This document shows positions 1-7,287 of a stretch of 12,787 nt of DNA, one piece after another. A program made the translations under genes and the position numbers. Location: the NCBI GenBank assembly GCA_016882165.1, contig VHBV01000019.1, forward strand, positions 1 to 12,787. Direction: 5' to 3'. How positions within the stretch are numbered: the first letter of the stretch is position 1; every line of letters begins with the position of its first letter. The notes below the pieces were generated by a model. The model made no database searches. It was given only the letters and a program-made list of their open reading frames with translations, and was not told the origin of the DNA. Origin of the DNA: Candidatus Pelagibacterales bacterium. Its GTDB lineage: Bacteria > Pseudomonadota > Alphaproteobacteria > Rickettsiales > UBA1997.

Positions 1-1779
1 AACTCTGGTTACTTAACTAGAAGATTAGTTGACGTTTCGCAAGACTGTATTGTTGTTGAAGAAGATTGCGGCACTAAAGAAGGAATTATTCTTGAGTCAA
101 TTGTTGATGACGGACGCGTTATAACTTCATTGTCTGAACAGGCTTTGGGTCGTGTTCCTCTTGAAGATGTAAAAACTCCTGATGGCAAAAAAGTCATCGT
201 TAAAGCTGGGGTTATGATTGACGAAGCTTTATCTGAAGCTATTGAAAAAGCAGGCGTTAAGACAATCAAATCAAGATCAGTACTTACTTGTAAAACTGGT
301 GATGGCGTTTGTGTCAAATGCTATGGTCGTGATTTATCAACAGGTAATATCGTTAGTATTGGTGAAGCAATCGGTGTTGTTGCAGCTCAGTCAATTGGTG
401 AGCCAGGAACTCAGCTTACAATGAGAACTTTCCACATTGGTGGTGCGGCGCAAAGAGGTGCTGAGCAATCAGCAATTTCAGCTGTTTCCGATGGTATTGT
501 TAAAATTGTCGACAAAGGAACACTTGTTGATCGTCATGGAAAAACAATTGTTATTAGCAGAAACTCAGAAATTACTTTACTTGATCAAAACCAAGTGGAA
601 ATTCACAGCTATAAATTACCTTATGGTTCAACAATAATTCATAAAAACGGTGAATTAGTTAAAAAAGGTGATCACTTAGCTGAATGGGATCCTTATAATA
701 TTCCAGTTGTTTCAGAAGCAAGCGGTGTAATCAAATACAATGATTTGACTGAAAACGTCTCTCTTCGTGAAAAAATTGAAGAGTCAACTGGTGTTTCAAC
801 GAAAATTATAATTGATTGGAAACAATATAGTAAGCAAGATCTAAAACCTAGATTATCTGTTGTAAACTCTAAGAACGAAACTGCTCTAAAAGAATATCCA
901 CTTTCAGTTAATACGATCATCAGTGTTTTAAACGGTGATGAAGTAAAAGCTGGTGACGTTATAGCAAGAATTCCAAAAGAATCTTCTAAAACTCGTGATA
1001 TTACTGGTGGTCTTCCAAGAGTTGCTGAATTGTTTGAAGCTCGTAAACCTAAAAATGCTTCAATCATGAGTGATATTAATGGAAGGGTAGAATTTGGTAA
1101 AGATTACAAAACTAAACGTCGTATTGTAATTAGACCAGAAGATGCTTCTAAAGAACCAATTGAATATTCTTTTGTAAAAACTAAACACTTGTTCGTAGGA
1201 GAGGGTGATTTTGTCAAAAAAGGTGATATTTTAGTTGATGGAAATCCAGTTCCTCATGATATACTTCGTATTTCAGGCTTACAAGCTTTCACTAACTATA
1301 TGGTAAATGAAGTGCAAAAAGTTTATCGTATGCAAGGTGTAAAAATTGATGACAAGCATATTGAAGTTATTTTAAGCATGATGTTGAAGCGCGTTGAGGT
1401 TACTAATTCTGGTGATACAACTTTGCTTCCTGGAGAATATGTTGATCGCGATGTATTTGAAGAAATCAACAAGAAAATGATCTCGGATAATATGAAGCCA
1501 GCTCAGTGCCAACCAGTATTACTTGGTATCACAAAAGCTTCACTTCAAACTAAATCATTCATCTCTGCAGCTTCGTTCCAAGAAACTACAAGAGTACTTA
1601 CTGATTCTTCAGTTCAAGGTAGATTTGATAATTTGAAAGGCTTGAAAGAAAACATTATTGTTGGTCGTCTGATTCCAGCTGGTACTGGTCTTTTAGCTTC
1701 TAAGTACAGAAAAATTGCTAACCAAGAAAAAAATTCTGAAGTTCTTGAAAAAGCAGTTGAAACAGAAGTTGAAGCTTAG
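1..1779 (+). CDS. rpoC: DNA-directed RNA polymerase subunit beta' (C-terminal part, 5' end outside window)
   Basis: This is the C-terminal 592 residues of the beta' subunit, part of the RNA polymerase catalytic core. The frame is open from base 1, so the true start lies upstream; the TTG at 130 is internal. The visible protein opens with NSGYLTRRLVDVSQD, which follows the bridge helix in this family. The second zinc site is complete: one Cys in EEDCGT (visible residue 23), then Cys 97, 104 and 107 in TCKTGDGVCVKC. The trigger-loop region is clear as QSIGEPGTQLTMRTFHIGG (about nt 390-440), and its other half as DITGGLPRVAELFEARKP (about nt 998-1051). The roughly 180 residues between them match the sandwich-barrel insertion found in proteobacterial beta'. 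The C-terminal part has SFISAASFQETTRVLTD and ends in an acidic tail. A strong hairpin terminator follows 25 bp after the stop, so this is probably the last gene of the rpoBC operon. Confidence 0.98.
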   Translation, partial: NSGYLTRRLVDVSQDCIVVEEDCGTKEGIILESIVDDGRVITSLSEQALGRVPLEDVKTPDGKKVIVKAGVMIDEALSEAIEKAGVKTIKSRSVLTCKTGDGVCVKCYGRDLSTGNIVSIGEAIGVVAAQSIGEPGTQLTMRTFHIGGAAQRGAEQSAISAVSDGIVKIVDKGTLVDRHGKTIVISRNSEITLLDQNQVEIHSYKLPYGSTIIHKNGELVKKGDHLAEWDPYNIPVVSEASGVIKYNDLTENVSLREKIEESTGVSTKIIIDWKQYSKQDLKPRLSVVNSKNETALKEYPLSVNTIISVLNGDEVKAGDVIARIPKESSKTRDITGGLPRVAELFEARKPKNASIMSDINGRVEFGKDYKTKRRIVIRPEDASKEPIEYSFVKTKHLFVGEGDFVKKGDILVDGNPVPHDILRISGLQAFTNYMVNEVQKVYRMQGVKIDDKHIEVILSMMLKRVEVTNSGDTTLLPGEYVDRDVFEEINKKMISDNMKPAQCQPVLLGITKASLQTKSFISAASFQETTRVLTDSSVQGRFDNLKGLKENIIVGRLIPAGTGLLASKYRKIANQEKNSEVLEKAVETEVEA

Positions 1780-1804
1780 TTTTCAAATTTATTTCAGAAA
1801 ATTT

Positions 1805-1836
1805 AAAAAAGGCTCCCCTAAAAAGGAGCCTTTTTT
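1805..1836 (+). terminator. Intrinsic terminator after rpoC
   Basis: GGCTCC (1811-1816) pairs with GGAGCC (1825-1830) around an 8-nt loop. It is flanked by A6 (1805-1810) and T6 (1831-1836), which extend the symmetry to 12 bp. The T tract and GC-rich stem are the classic Rho-independent form. The A tract means it could also stop transcription coming from the other strand, but no convergent gene follows. Confidence 0.93.
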
Positions 1837-1994
1837 GTTTTTTATATAAATTTTGGTATAAATCTTTTATTTAAAAAATCAGACTAGCGTAAAGCTTCTA
1901 TAATATTGATTTTACTAATTATGTAAATATTTTTAGTTAACCTGTCTGAACAGCAATTATAACAAATTTAAGTACTTGCTCATATTAACTTCGC

Positions 1995-2075
1995 CTTTTT
2001 GAGATAAAAATTACAAAAAGCCTCAAGATGTATGTTCATGCGGCTTTCATTTTTTACAATTTTTATCTCAAAAAG
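1995..2075. repeat. Long imperfect palindrome, family A (TTTTTGAGATAAAAA arms)
   Basis: An 18-bp perfect inverted repeat has arms at 1995-2012 (CTTTTTGAGATAAAAATT) and 2058-2075. Inside it, AAAGCC (2017-2022) pairs with GGCTTT (2042-2047), so the whole 81-bp unit can fold into one long hairpin. A further copy of the arm, with one extra T, occurs alone at 3174-3190. No open frame or terminator T tract suggests coding or simple termination. It looks like a small dispersed palindromic element of the kind common in Rickettsiales genomes. The rest of the 1837-2148 gap is AT-rich, with no recognised RNA gene; a possible promoter lies at its downstream end. Confidence 0.75.
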
Positions 2076-2107
2076 ACTTCGTTACTACGATCAACAAATA
2101 GTTTATT

Positions 2108-2116
2108 TGGTATAGT
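2108..2116 (+). promoter_or_regulatory. Candidate extended -10 promoter for yejE
   Basis: TGG followed by TATAGT (2111-2116) fits an extended -10 element, with five of six bases matching TATAAT. The start codon lies 32 bp downstream. No convincing -35 hexamer sits 17 bp upstream, though extended -10 promoters can do without one. In DNA this AT-rich, a chance match is quite possible. Confidence 0.3.
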
Positions 2117-2148
2117 GATCCAAAGGTAATTTTTTAAACTAACTAAAA

Positions 2149-3156
2149 ATGTGGCAAACATTCTTCGCAAAATTTAAAAGTAACAAAAGAGGATACTATT
2201 CTTTTTGCACTTTCCTAATTGTTTTTTTGGTCACTATTTCTGCTGAATTTATAGCTAATGATAAACCTCTTTTGGTGAGGTTTAAAGAGGATTTTTATTT
2301 TCCAATTATAAAATCATATAATGAAAGCGAATTTGGTAGTGTTTTTGAAACTGAAGCCAATTACCGAGATCCGGCAGTGCAAGATTTAATTAATAAAGAT
2401 GGATTTATTGTTTTTCCACCAATTCCTTTCTCATATGATACTATAAATTATTCAATTAAAACCCCAGCTCCTTCAAAACCAAATTGGCAAAATTTACTTG
2501 GTACTGACGATAATGGACGTGATATTTTAGCAAGAATAATATACGGACTGAGAATTTCATTGATTTTTGGTTTAGTCCTAACTTTCTTTAGTGCGATAGT
2601 TGGAATTTTTATGGGTGCAATTCAAGGTTATTTTGGTGGTATAGTTGATATTATTTTGCAGCGCTTTATGGAAATCTGGGGTAGTATGCCAGTTTTATTT
2701 TTGTTGATAATATTATCATCAGTTTTGGAGCCTGGATTTTTTACGTTATTGGCATTAATGCTATTATTTAGTTGGATGTCTTTGGTCTCCTATGTACGTG
2801 CTGAATTTTTGCGATTAAGAAATTTTGATTTTGTACGTGCTAGTAAAGCAATTGGAGCTTCAAATAGCAGAATTATTTTTCGTCATATTTTGCCCAACGC
2901 TTCACCGATAATTATTGCTAACTTACCGTTCTTGTTAAGTGGTTCGATTGTAACTTTAACTTCACTTGACTTTTTGGGGCTTGGAATGCCAATTACTTCT
3001 CCTTCATTGGGTGAGCTTTTAGCACAAGGAAAAAATAATATTAATGCTTATTGGCTTGGTTTAAGTGGTTTTTTTGTTGTAACTACTCTATTATCCTTAT
3101 TGGTTTTTATTGGAGAAGCAGTAAGAGATGCATTTGATGTAAGAGCAATAAAATAA
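2149..3156 (+). CDS. yejE: ABC transporter permease, YejE-like (peptide/microcin C type importer)
   Basis: Inner-membrane permease of a DppC/OppC-type importer, 335 residues, close to the usual length of YejE. The N-terminus carries a basic stretch (KSNKRGY, 10-16), a first membrane helix (about 17-35) and the YejE-typical EFIANDKPLLVRF (33-45). A periplasmic segment of about 80 residues follows, with FETEANYRDP and FPPIPFSYDTINY, then LGTDDNGRDILAR (117-129), which begins the BPD-transp-1 domain. The cytoplasmic coupling (EAA) loop is EFLRLRNFDFVRASKAIGA (219-237) followed by the ILPN motif (247-250). The C-terminus has TSLDFLGLGMP and the family signature SLGELLAQGKNN. Partners YejA (binding protein), YejB (second permease) and YejF (ATPase) are not in the window, so the gene stands alone or is split from them. 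The substrate is inferred from the family to be oligopeptides. No Shine-Dalgarno is visible before the ATG. Confidence 0.92.
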   Translation: MWQTFFAKFKSNKRGYYSFCTFLIVFLVTISAEFIANDKPLLVRFKEDFYFPIIKSYNESEFGSVFETEANYRDPAVQDLINKDGFIVFPPIPFSYDTINYSIKTPAPSKPNWQNLLGTDDNGRDILARIIYGLRISLIFGLVLTFFSAIVGIFMGAIQGYFGGIVDIILQRFMEIWGSMPVLFLLIILSSVLEPGFFTLLALMLLFSWMSLVSYVRAEFLRLRNFDFVRASKAIGASNSRIIFRHILPNASPIIIANLPFLLSGSIVTLTSLDFLGLGMPITSPSLGELLAQGKNNINAYWLGLSGFFVVTTLLSLLVFIGEAVRDAFDVRAIK

Positions 3157-3173
3157 TTTCTAAAAAATATTTA

Positions 3174-3190
3174 CTTTTTTGAGATAAAAA
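3174..3190 (+). repeat. Solo arm of palindromic family A
   Basis: CTTTTTTGAGATAAAAA repeats the left arm of the palindrome at 1995-2075, with one extra T. It lies in the 89-bp gap between yejE and pdhC, and no second arm is visible nearby. The following bases (3191-3245) are AT-rich and show no clear promoter or ribosome binding site. Confidence 0.55.
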
Positions 3191-3245
3191 ATAACCTGCC
3201 TGCTCATCCTCAAAGAAAATAAATTAAAAATTACAAACACTAAAT

Positions 3246-4511
3246 ATGCCTATTGAAATTCTTATGCCCGCTCTTTCTCCAACAATGAAAGAAGGTAATC
3301 TTGCAAAATGGACGAAAAAAGAAGGTGATAAAATTAAGTCTGGTGATGTTATCGCAGAAATTGAAACTGACAAAGCGACAATGGAAGTTGAAGCTGTTGA
3401 TGAAGGTGTTTTAGGCAAAATTTTGGTTTCTGAAGGAACAGAAAATGTTGCTGTAAACACTTGTATTGCTTTGATTTTGGAAGAAGGTGAAGATAAAAAA
3501 GCCCTTGATTCTTATGCTGCAAAAACATCAGCACCAGCAAAAACTGAAGAGAAAAAAGAAGAAAATAAAGTTGTTGAAAATAAAACATCTGTAAGCGACG
3601 CAGTTGTAGTATCAAAGCCACAAAGACAAAGCTTTGCTTCAGATAAGGTTAAAGCAAGTCCTTTAGCAAAAAGAATTGCTAAAGATGAAGGTGTTTCATT
3701 GATTCAAATCTCTGGTTCTGGACCTCACGGCAGAGTTATAAAAGATGATGTTTTGGAATTTTTGTCTGGTGGAGCTGCAAAATCTGGTGTTGTTCGCCGC
3801 AATTCGCAAGAATTTTACACGGTTAAAAACAATAATATGCGCAAAGTTATTGCCAAAAGATTGTTGGAATCCAAGCAAAATGTACCACATTTCTACTTAT
3901 CATGCGAGCTTAACATAAGCAAATTACAAGAACTTCGTTCTTCGTTAAATGAAGTTGCAACAATTGATGAAAGTGGTAAACCATCGTATAAAATATCGGT
4001 AAATGATTTAATAATAAAAGCAACTGCAATGGCTTTGAAGCAGGTTCCTATGGCTAACTCTTCTTGGTCTGATGATGCGGTTTTAGTTTACAATAATATT
4101 GATATTTCGATGGCGGTTGCAATCGATGGTGGTTTAATCACGCCAATCATAAAAAATGCTGATCAAAAAACTATTCAAGCAATTTCTAATGAATCTAAGC
4201 AATTGGCCAAAAAAGCGCGTGAAGGAAAACTACAACCTGAAGAGTTTCAAGGTGGTTCTTTCAGCATTTCTAACTTGGGAATGTTCGGAATTGATAATTT
4301 TTCAGCAATTGTTAATCCACCACAAAGCTGCATTTTAGCAGTTTCAAGAGCAGTTGATAAACCAATTGTAGAAAATGGTCAAATTAAAGTTGCCACAATG
4401 ATGAATGTAACTTTATCTTCTGATCACAGATCGGTTGATGGCGCAGTGGGAGCAGAGTTTTTGAAAGCTTTGCGTCGTTACATTGAAAATCCAATTTTAA
4501 TGCTTTTGTAA
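3246..4511 (+). CDS. pdhC: Pyruvate dehydrogenase complex E2, dihydrolipoamide acetyltransferase
   Basis: Cytoplasmic core enzyme of the pyruvate dehydrogenase complex. It transfers the acetyl group from its lipoyl arm to CoA, giving acetyl-CoA. It has 421 residues. The N-terminal lipoyl domain (about 1-80) starts MPIEILMPALSPTM and carries the lipoylated Lys43 in ETDKATMEVEAVD. A Lys/Glu/Ala-rich linker follows (about 85-135). The peripheral-subunit-binding domain (about 138-173) reads SPLAKRIAKDEGV...GPHGRVIKDDV. The catalytic acyltransferase domain runs from about 190 to the end, with the active-site motif DHRSVDG (His394, Asp398). There is a single lipoyl domain, as in alphaproteobacterial PdhC. 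The E1 genes (pdhA, pdhB) and lpd are not in the window, which fits the scattered pdh genes of Rickettsiales. The ATG is preceded by an A-rich leader without a Shine-Dalgarno. Confidence 0.96.
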   Translation: MPIEILMPALSPTMKEGNLAKWTKKEGDKIKSGDVIAEIETDKATMEVEAVDEGVLGKILVSEGTENVAVNTCIALILEEGEDKKALDSYAAKTSAPAKTEEKKEENKVVENKTSVSDAVVVSKPQRQSFASDKVKASPLAKRIAKDEGVSLIQISGSGPHGRVIKDDVLEFLSGGAAKSGVVRRNSQEFYTVKNNNMRKVIAKRLLESKQNVPHFYLSCELNISKLQELRSSLNEVATIDESGKPSYKISVNDLIIKATAMALKQVPMANSSWSDDAVLVYNNIDISMAVAIDGGLITPIIKNADQKTIQAISNESKQLAKKAREGKLQPEEFQGGSFSISNLGMFGIDNFSAIVNPPQSCILAVSRAVDKPIVENGQIKVATMMNVTLSSDHRSVDGAVGAEFLKALRRYIENPILMLL

Positions 4512-4579
4512 TAATTGCATTTCATTTTAATTAATAATAAATTTCACTCACTGAAATAAATAATCAAAACTAATAAAAT

Positions 4580-4870
4580 ATGACCAAGACAACTGAAGCA
4601 ATTGTAATTGTAGCCTTAATGTTAATCTCTTTCTTTGTAGGCGTGAAATGTTCTGATTCTGTTAAAAGTCACATAAGCTGGCTTTCTGAAACAAACGAAT
4701 CTGATGTTGAGCTTCCTGAGCTTAATGAAAATGCTGCAGGAGTTGATATTATTGACGAAGCTGGTAGCGATGTTGGTGTTGCTGAGCCAGCTGCTAAACC
4801 AGTTGAAAGTAACTTCTCTTCGGGCGATGTAAATGGTCGTTCTGAAGCAAATGAAGCTGTTCAGCCATAA
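4580..4870 (+). CDS. Small single-pass membrane protein of unknown function, acidic tail
   Basis: I do not recognise this 96-residue protein. Residues 7-23 (AIVIVALMLISFFVGVK) form a hydrophobic helix followed by Cys24. The remainder is hydrophilic and strongly acidic (SDVELPELNENAAGVDIIDE), with low-complexity Ala/Glu/Val stretches, and is probably disordered. The short basic-free N-terminus makes topology hard to call. The Cys is not in a standard lipobox, because GVKC lacks the usual small residue at -1, so a lipoprotein is unlikely. It lies 68 bp after pdhC and only 13 bp before the DUF481-like outer-membrane gene, so it is probably cotranscribed with the latter and may act in the envelope. 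Coding potential is supported by an intact frame, normal codon use and operon-like spacing. Confidence 0.7.
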   Translation: MTKTTEAIVIVALMLISFFVGVKCSDSVKSHISWLSETNESDVELPELNENAAGVDIIDEAGSDVGVAEPAAKPVESNFSSGDVNGRSEANEAVQP

Positions 4871-4883
4871 TTAAAAACATTAA

Positions 4884-5705
4884 ATGTCACACACAAACCC
4901 ACACAACATTGCAGCATCATGCTGCAACTTGTTTTTCCTCATATTTGCCAGCTTTTTTCTGACAAATAATTCATTTGCAATTGATAGCGAATCTGATCGC
5001 GAAAGAATTGTGTCTGCTAAATCAAGAAAGTTCTATAAAAATGGCAATATAAGCCAATCAATTTTACTTTCGGGCAATCGTGATTCTGATCAAAATTCTA
5101 AAGAATATCAGCTAGATTGTCGTTATTATTATCGTAGCAGCAGACAAATGCACGAGTTTTATTTTGTTCATGAACAAAATTACTCAAATCTTGGTACTGC
5201 CAAAAATAAAAATCATTTGGTGAAAAAATCAGAATTATATGATGCCATTATTTCTGATAAATTCATGATTGCAGATAGTAATAATTATGCTGTTTTTTAT
5301 GGTCGTGCCAATTACGATGACTTGTCAAAATATTACTACGACTATCGTGTTGCTGGTGGGGTTGGAAGAATATTTTTCGATGATAAAGTTGAGCTTGATG
5401 CAAGTTTTGGATACAACAATATCAAAGTTTACGATAAGTATCAGATGTTTTTTCTGCCTTCTGTAAGAATTAATTTGCAGCTAACAAAAAATATAAGCTT
5501 GATTAATAGGGGTTATTTTTTCATCAATAGTAACAGTATTGATAATGATTTCAGAACAACTATCAAATATCGCGTTAGTAAAAAAGTTTCTTTTGCCATA
5601 AATCACACATATGAGCAAAGAAGATACAAAGAAACAGCTCAAGAAAGCGTTTCCAATCAAATTAGAAAATATTTTTCTTTTGGTTTAGTATTTGATTTGA
5701 ACTAA
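4884..5705 (+). CDS. DUF481-like outer-membrane beta-barrel protein
   Basis: 273 residues with an N-terminal signal peptide: hydrophobic core CNLFFLIFASFFL (about 14-26) and a likely signal peptidase I cut after NNSFA (residue 32). The mature protein is built of alternating hydrophobic/polar strands rich in Tyr, Phe and Asn, as in a transmembrane beta barrel, and ends FSFGLVFDLN, a strand close to the usual C-terminal barrel signal. Short stretches such as YAVFYGRANYDD...YYDYRVAGGVGRIFF resemble the DUF481 (YdiY-like, salt-induced outer membrane protein) family. That assignment is from memory of the family pattern, not a search. The function of the family is not established. The gene is 13 bp downstream of the small membrane protein gene and convergent with the Lol permease gene; the intergenic stretch between them holds an inverted repeat. 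It could instead be another small barrel family. Confidence 0.7.
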   Translation: MSHTNPHNIAASCCNLFFLIFASFFLTNNSFAIDSESDRERIVSAKSRKFYKNGNISQSILLSGNRDSDQNSKEYQLDCRYYYRSSRQMHEFYFVHEQNYSNLGTAKNKNHLVKKSELYDAIISDKFMIADSNNYAVFYGRANYDDLSKYYYDYRVAGGVGRIFFDDKVELDASFGYNNIKVYDKYQMFFLPSVRINLQLTKNISLINRGYFFINSNSIDNDFRTTIKYRVSKKVSFAINHTYEQRRYKETAQESVSNQIRKYFSFGLVFDLN

Positions 5706-5718
5706 AAAATTTAATTTT

Positions 5719-5804
5719 TTTGAAACTTCTAAACTGAGAATGTCAATTTGTAAATTGTGATTCAACATTTAATTGGTGATCACAATTACAAAAATTGTTT
5801 CAAA
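5719..5804. repeat. Imperfect inverted repeat between convergent genes
   Basis: The outer arms TTTGAAAC (5719-5726) and GTTTCAAA (5797-5804) enclose a second pair: TTGTAAATTGTGA (5748-5760) and TCACAATTACAA (5780-5791), which match except for one extra A. Allowing for a 17-nt insertion in the left arm, the two halves are near-complementary over about 25 nt. The position between two convergent gene ends suggests a bidirectional transcription stop. However, there is no clean T tract directly after the stem on either strand, so it may instead be a decayed palindromic element. Confidence 0.5.
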
Positions 5805-5815
5805 CTTTGGTAAAT

Positions 5816-7066
5816 TTACTCATATCGTAAAAGTTCAGCAGGATTTGCTTTGCTGGCTTTATAAGCTGGATAAAGTGTTGCCAAAAATGAAATTGCTAAA
5901 GACATAGAAACAATTATCGTTACGTCTGAAACTAAGATTCTAGAAGGCAAGGTTGAAAGAAAATAAATTGTTGGATTAAACAAAGTAGTATTAGTTACAG
6001 ACTCTAACCAAAGCTTGATGTTGTTGATGTTGCTTGCAAAAATAGTGCCAAGCAAAAAGCCAAAGAAAGTTCCTACAAATCCAATTGAGGATCCGCAAAT
6101 TAAAAAAATTCTCATAATTGAAGCTTTACTCATTCCAATTGTTCTAAGAAGAGCAATGTTTTTGTTTTTGTCATTTACCAACATAATCATGCTGGAAATG
6201 ATGTTAAATGACGCCACCAAAATTATTAAAGTTAAAATCAAAAACATCACGGTGCTTTCAACTTTTAAAGCGTCAAAAAAGCTGGCATTTGATTGTTGCC
6301 AATCAACTGCATATAAATTGGGGTGTTGCGCTAAAATGTCATAAAGATGTGTTTTAACATTATCTAAATTAGTTGCATCATTAACAAAAATTTCAATTCC
6401 AGAAACTGACTCAGGAAATTTGAAATGAGTTTGGGTCATACCAAAATTCATAAAGATTGTGGTAGAATCATATTCATATAATCCGCTTTCAAACACGCCG
6501 CCAACTTGGTAAGTTTTAATTCTTGGAATTACGCCAATAATTGTCTCATTTACTTCAGCGGCAATTACTCTGACAGAGTCGCCAATTTTCAAATTCATGT
6601 TTTGTGCAATTCCAGAACCAATTAAAACAGAGTTTTTGTCAGAAATGCTGTCAATTGATCCAGCAACTATATTTTCAGCAATTAGTTTTTTATTTTCTAA
6701 ATCTTCTAATTTTACACCTTTAACCAAACCACCCATATTTTTGCTTTTGGAAGAAAGCATGGCTTGGCTTTCAACAATTGGGTTAGAATATTTAATTCCA
6801 GGAATTTTTTTCACTTCTTCTAATAAGTTTTCATAATCAGAAATTTGATGGCTGCGGCTGTAAATTGTAAGATGCGAATTAATACCCAAAATGCGATCAA
6901 TTAATTCTTCACGAAAGCCGTTCATCACCGACATCACAATAATTAATGTTGCAACGCCAATCATAATTCCAACAAAAGAAAACACGGCAGTCACCGAAAT
7001 AAAGCCCTCTTTGCGCTTTGATTTGAGGTAACGAAATGCAATTAAAAATTCGAGTTTTGAAAACAT
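5816..7066 (-). CDS. lolC: Lipoprotein-releasing ABC transporter permease, LolC/LolE family
   Basis: Inner-membrane permease of the Lol system, which extracts outer-membrane lipoproteins from the inner membrane and passes them to LolA. It has 416 residues, the usual length. The N-terminus FLIAFRYLKSKRKEGFISV is typical and leads into TM1 (about 24-48, ending MSVMNGFR). A periplasmic domain follows (about 50-268), then three more helices (about 272-297, 318-345, 379-402). The coupling segment NKNIALLRTIGMS (301-313) and the C-terminal LYPAYKASKANPAELLRYE (398-416) are family hallmarks. Many non-enteric bacteria have one LolC/E-type gene forming a homodimer; whether a second exists here cannot be seen. 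The ATPase gene lolD, often directly downstream, is absent: the next gene is convergent. The start ATG is preceded by an AT-rich leader without a Shine-Dalgarno. Confidence 0.93.
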   Translation of the reverse strand: MFSKLEFLIAFRYLKSKRKEGFISVTAVFSFVGIMIGVATLIIVMSVMNGFREELIDRILGINSHLTIYSRSHQISDYENLLEEVKKIPGIKYSNPIVESQAMLSSKSKNMGGLVKGVKLEDLENKKLIAENIVAGSIDSISDKNSVLIGSGIAQNMNLKIGDSVRVIAAEVNETIIGVIPRIKTYQVGGVFESGLYEYDSTTIFMNFGMTQTHFKFPESVSGIEIFVNDATNLDNVKTHLYDILAQHPNLYAVDWQQSNASFFDALKVESTVMFLILTLIILVASFNIISSMIMLVNDKNKNIALLRTIGMSKASIMRIFLICGSSIGFVGTFFGFLLGTIFASNINNIKLWLESVTNTTLFNPTIYFLSTLPSRILVSDVTIIVSMSLAISFLATLYPAYKASKANPAELLRYE

Positions 7067-7113
7067 GTTTAAATAATTTAAATAAATTTGTTACAATAAA
7101 ACTTCGCTCTCAA

Positions 7114-7159
7114 ACCCTCTTTGCAAAAGAGGGTGGATCAAGTCGCAATAACGACTTGA
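7114..7159. repeat. Tandem pair of perfect hairpins, family D
   Basis: The first palindrome pairs ACCCTCTTT (7114-7122) with AAAGAGGGT (7126-7134) around GCA. Three bases later, TCAAGTCG (7138-7145) pairs with CGACTTGA (7152-7159) around CAATAA. Both stems are perfect, 9 and 8 bp. No T tract follows on the minus strand, so simple termination is not obvious. This looks like a dispersed palindromic element, although no second copy is in the window. It sits in the 221-bp space between the ATPase gene and the Lol permease gene; the rest of that space shows nothing recognisable. Confidence 0.7.
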
Positions 7160-7287
7160 GACGGGTGATTCTTTAACTTCTAGATAGACTAAACAGCATA
7201 AAATAAACTAATCTATAAAGCCATAGTTTAGAGATTTTCAATTTATTAACCATCAATTTGCGGAATATTTCTAAATTCACTTTATCT

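Noticed and set aside
9..1067. Minus-strand open frames opposite rpoC (9-317 and 693-1067)
   Set aside because: Both lie wholly inside the certain rpoC frame, and their peptides are low-complexity Ser/Thr/Leu-rich without any domain.
1837..2148. tRNA or other structured RNA gene in the gap after rpoC
   Set aside because: No cloverleaf, T-loop (GTTCRA) or CCA end was found. The only strong structure is the repeat palindrome.
6015..6836. Plus-strand open frames opposite the Lol permease gene
   Set aside because: They are complementary-strand shadows of a well-supported gene, with no family likeness.
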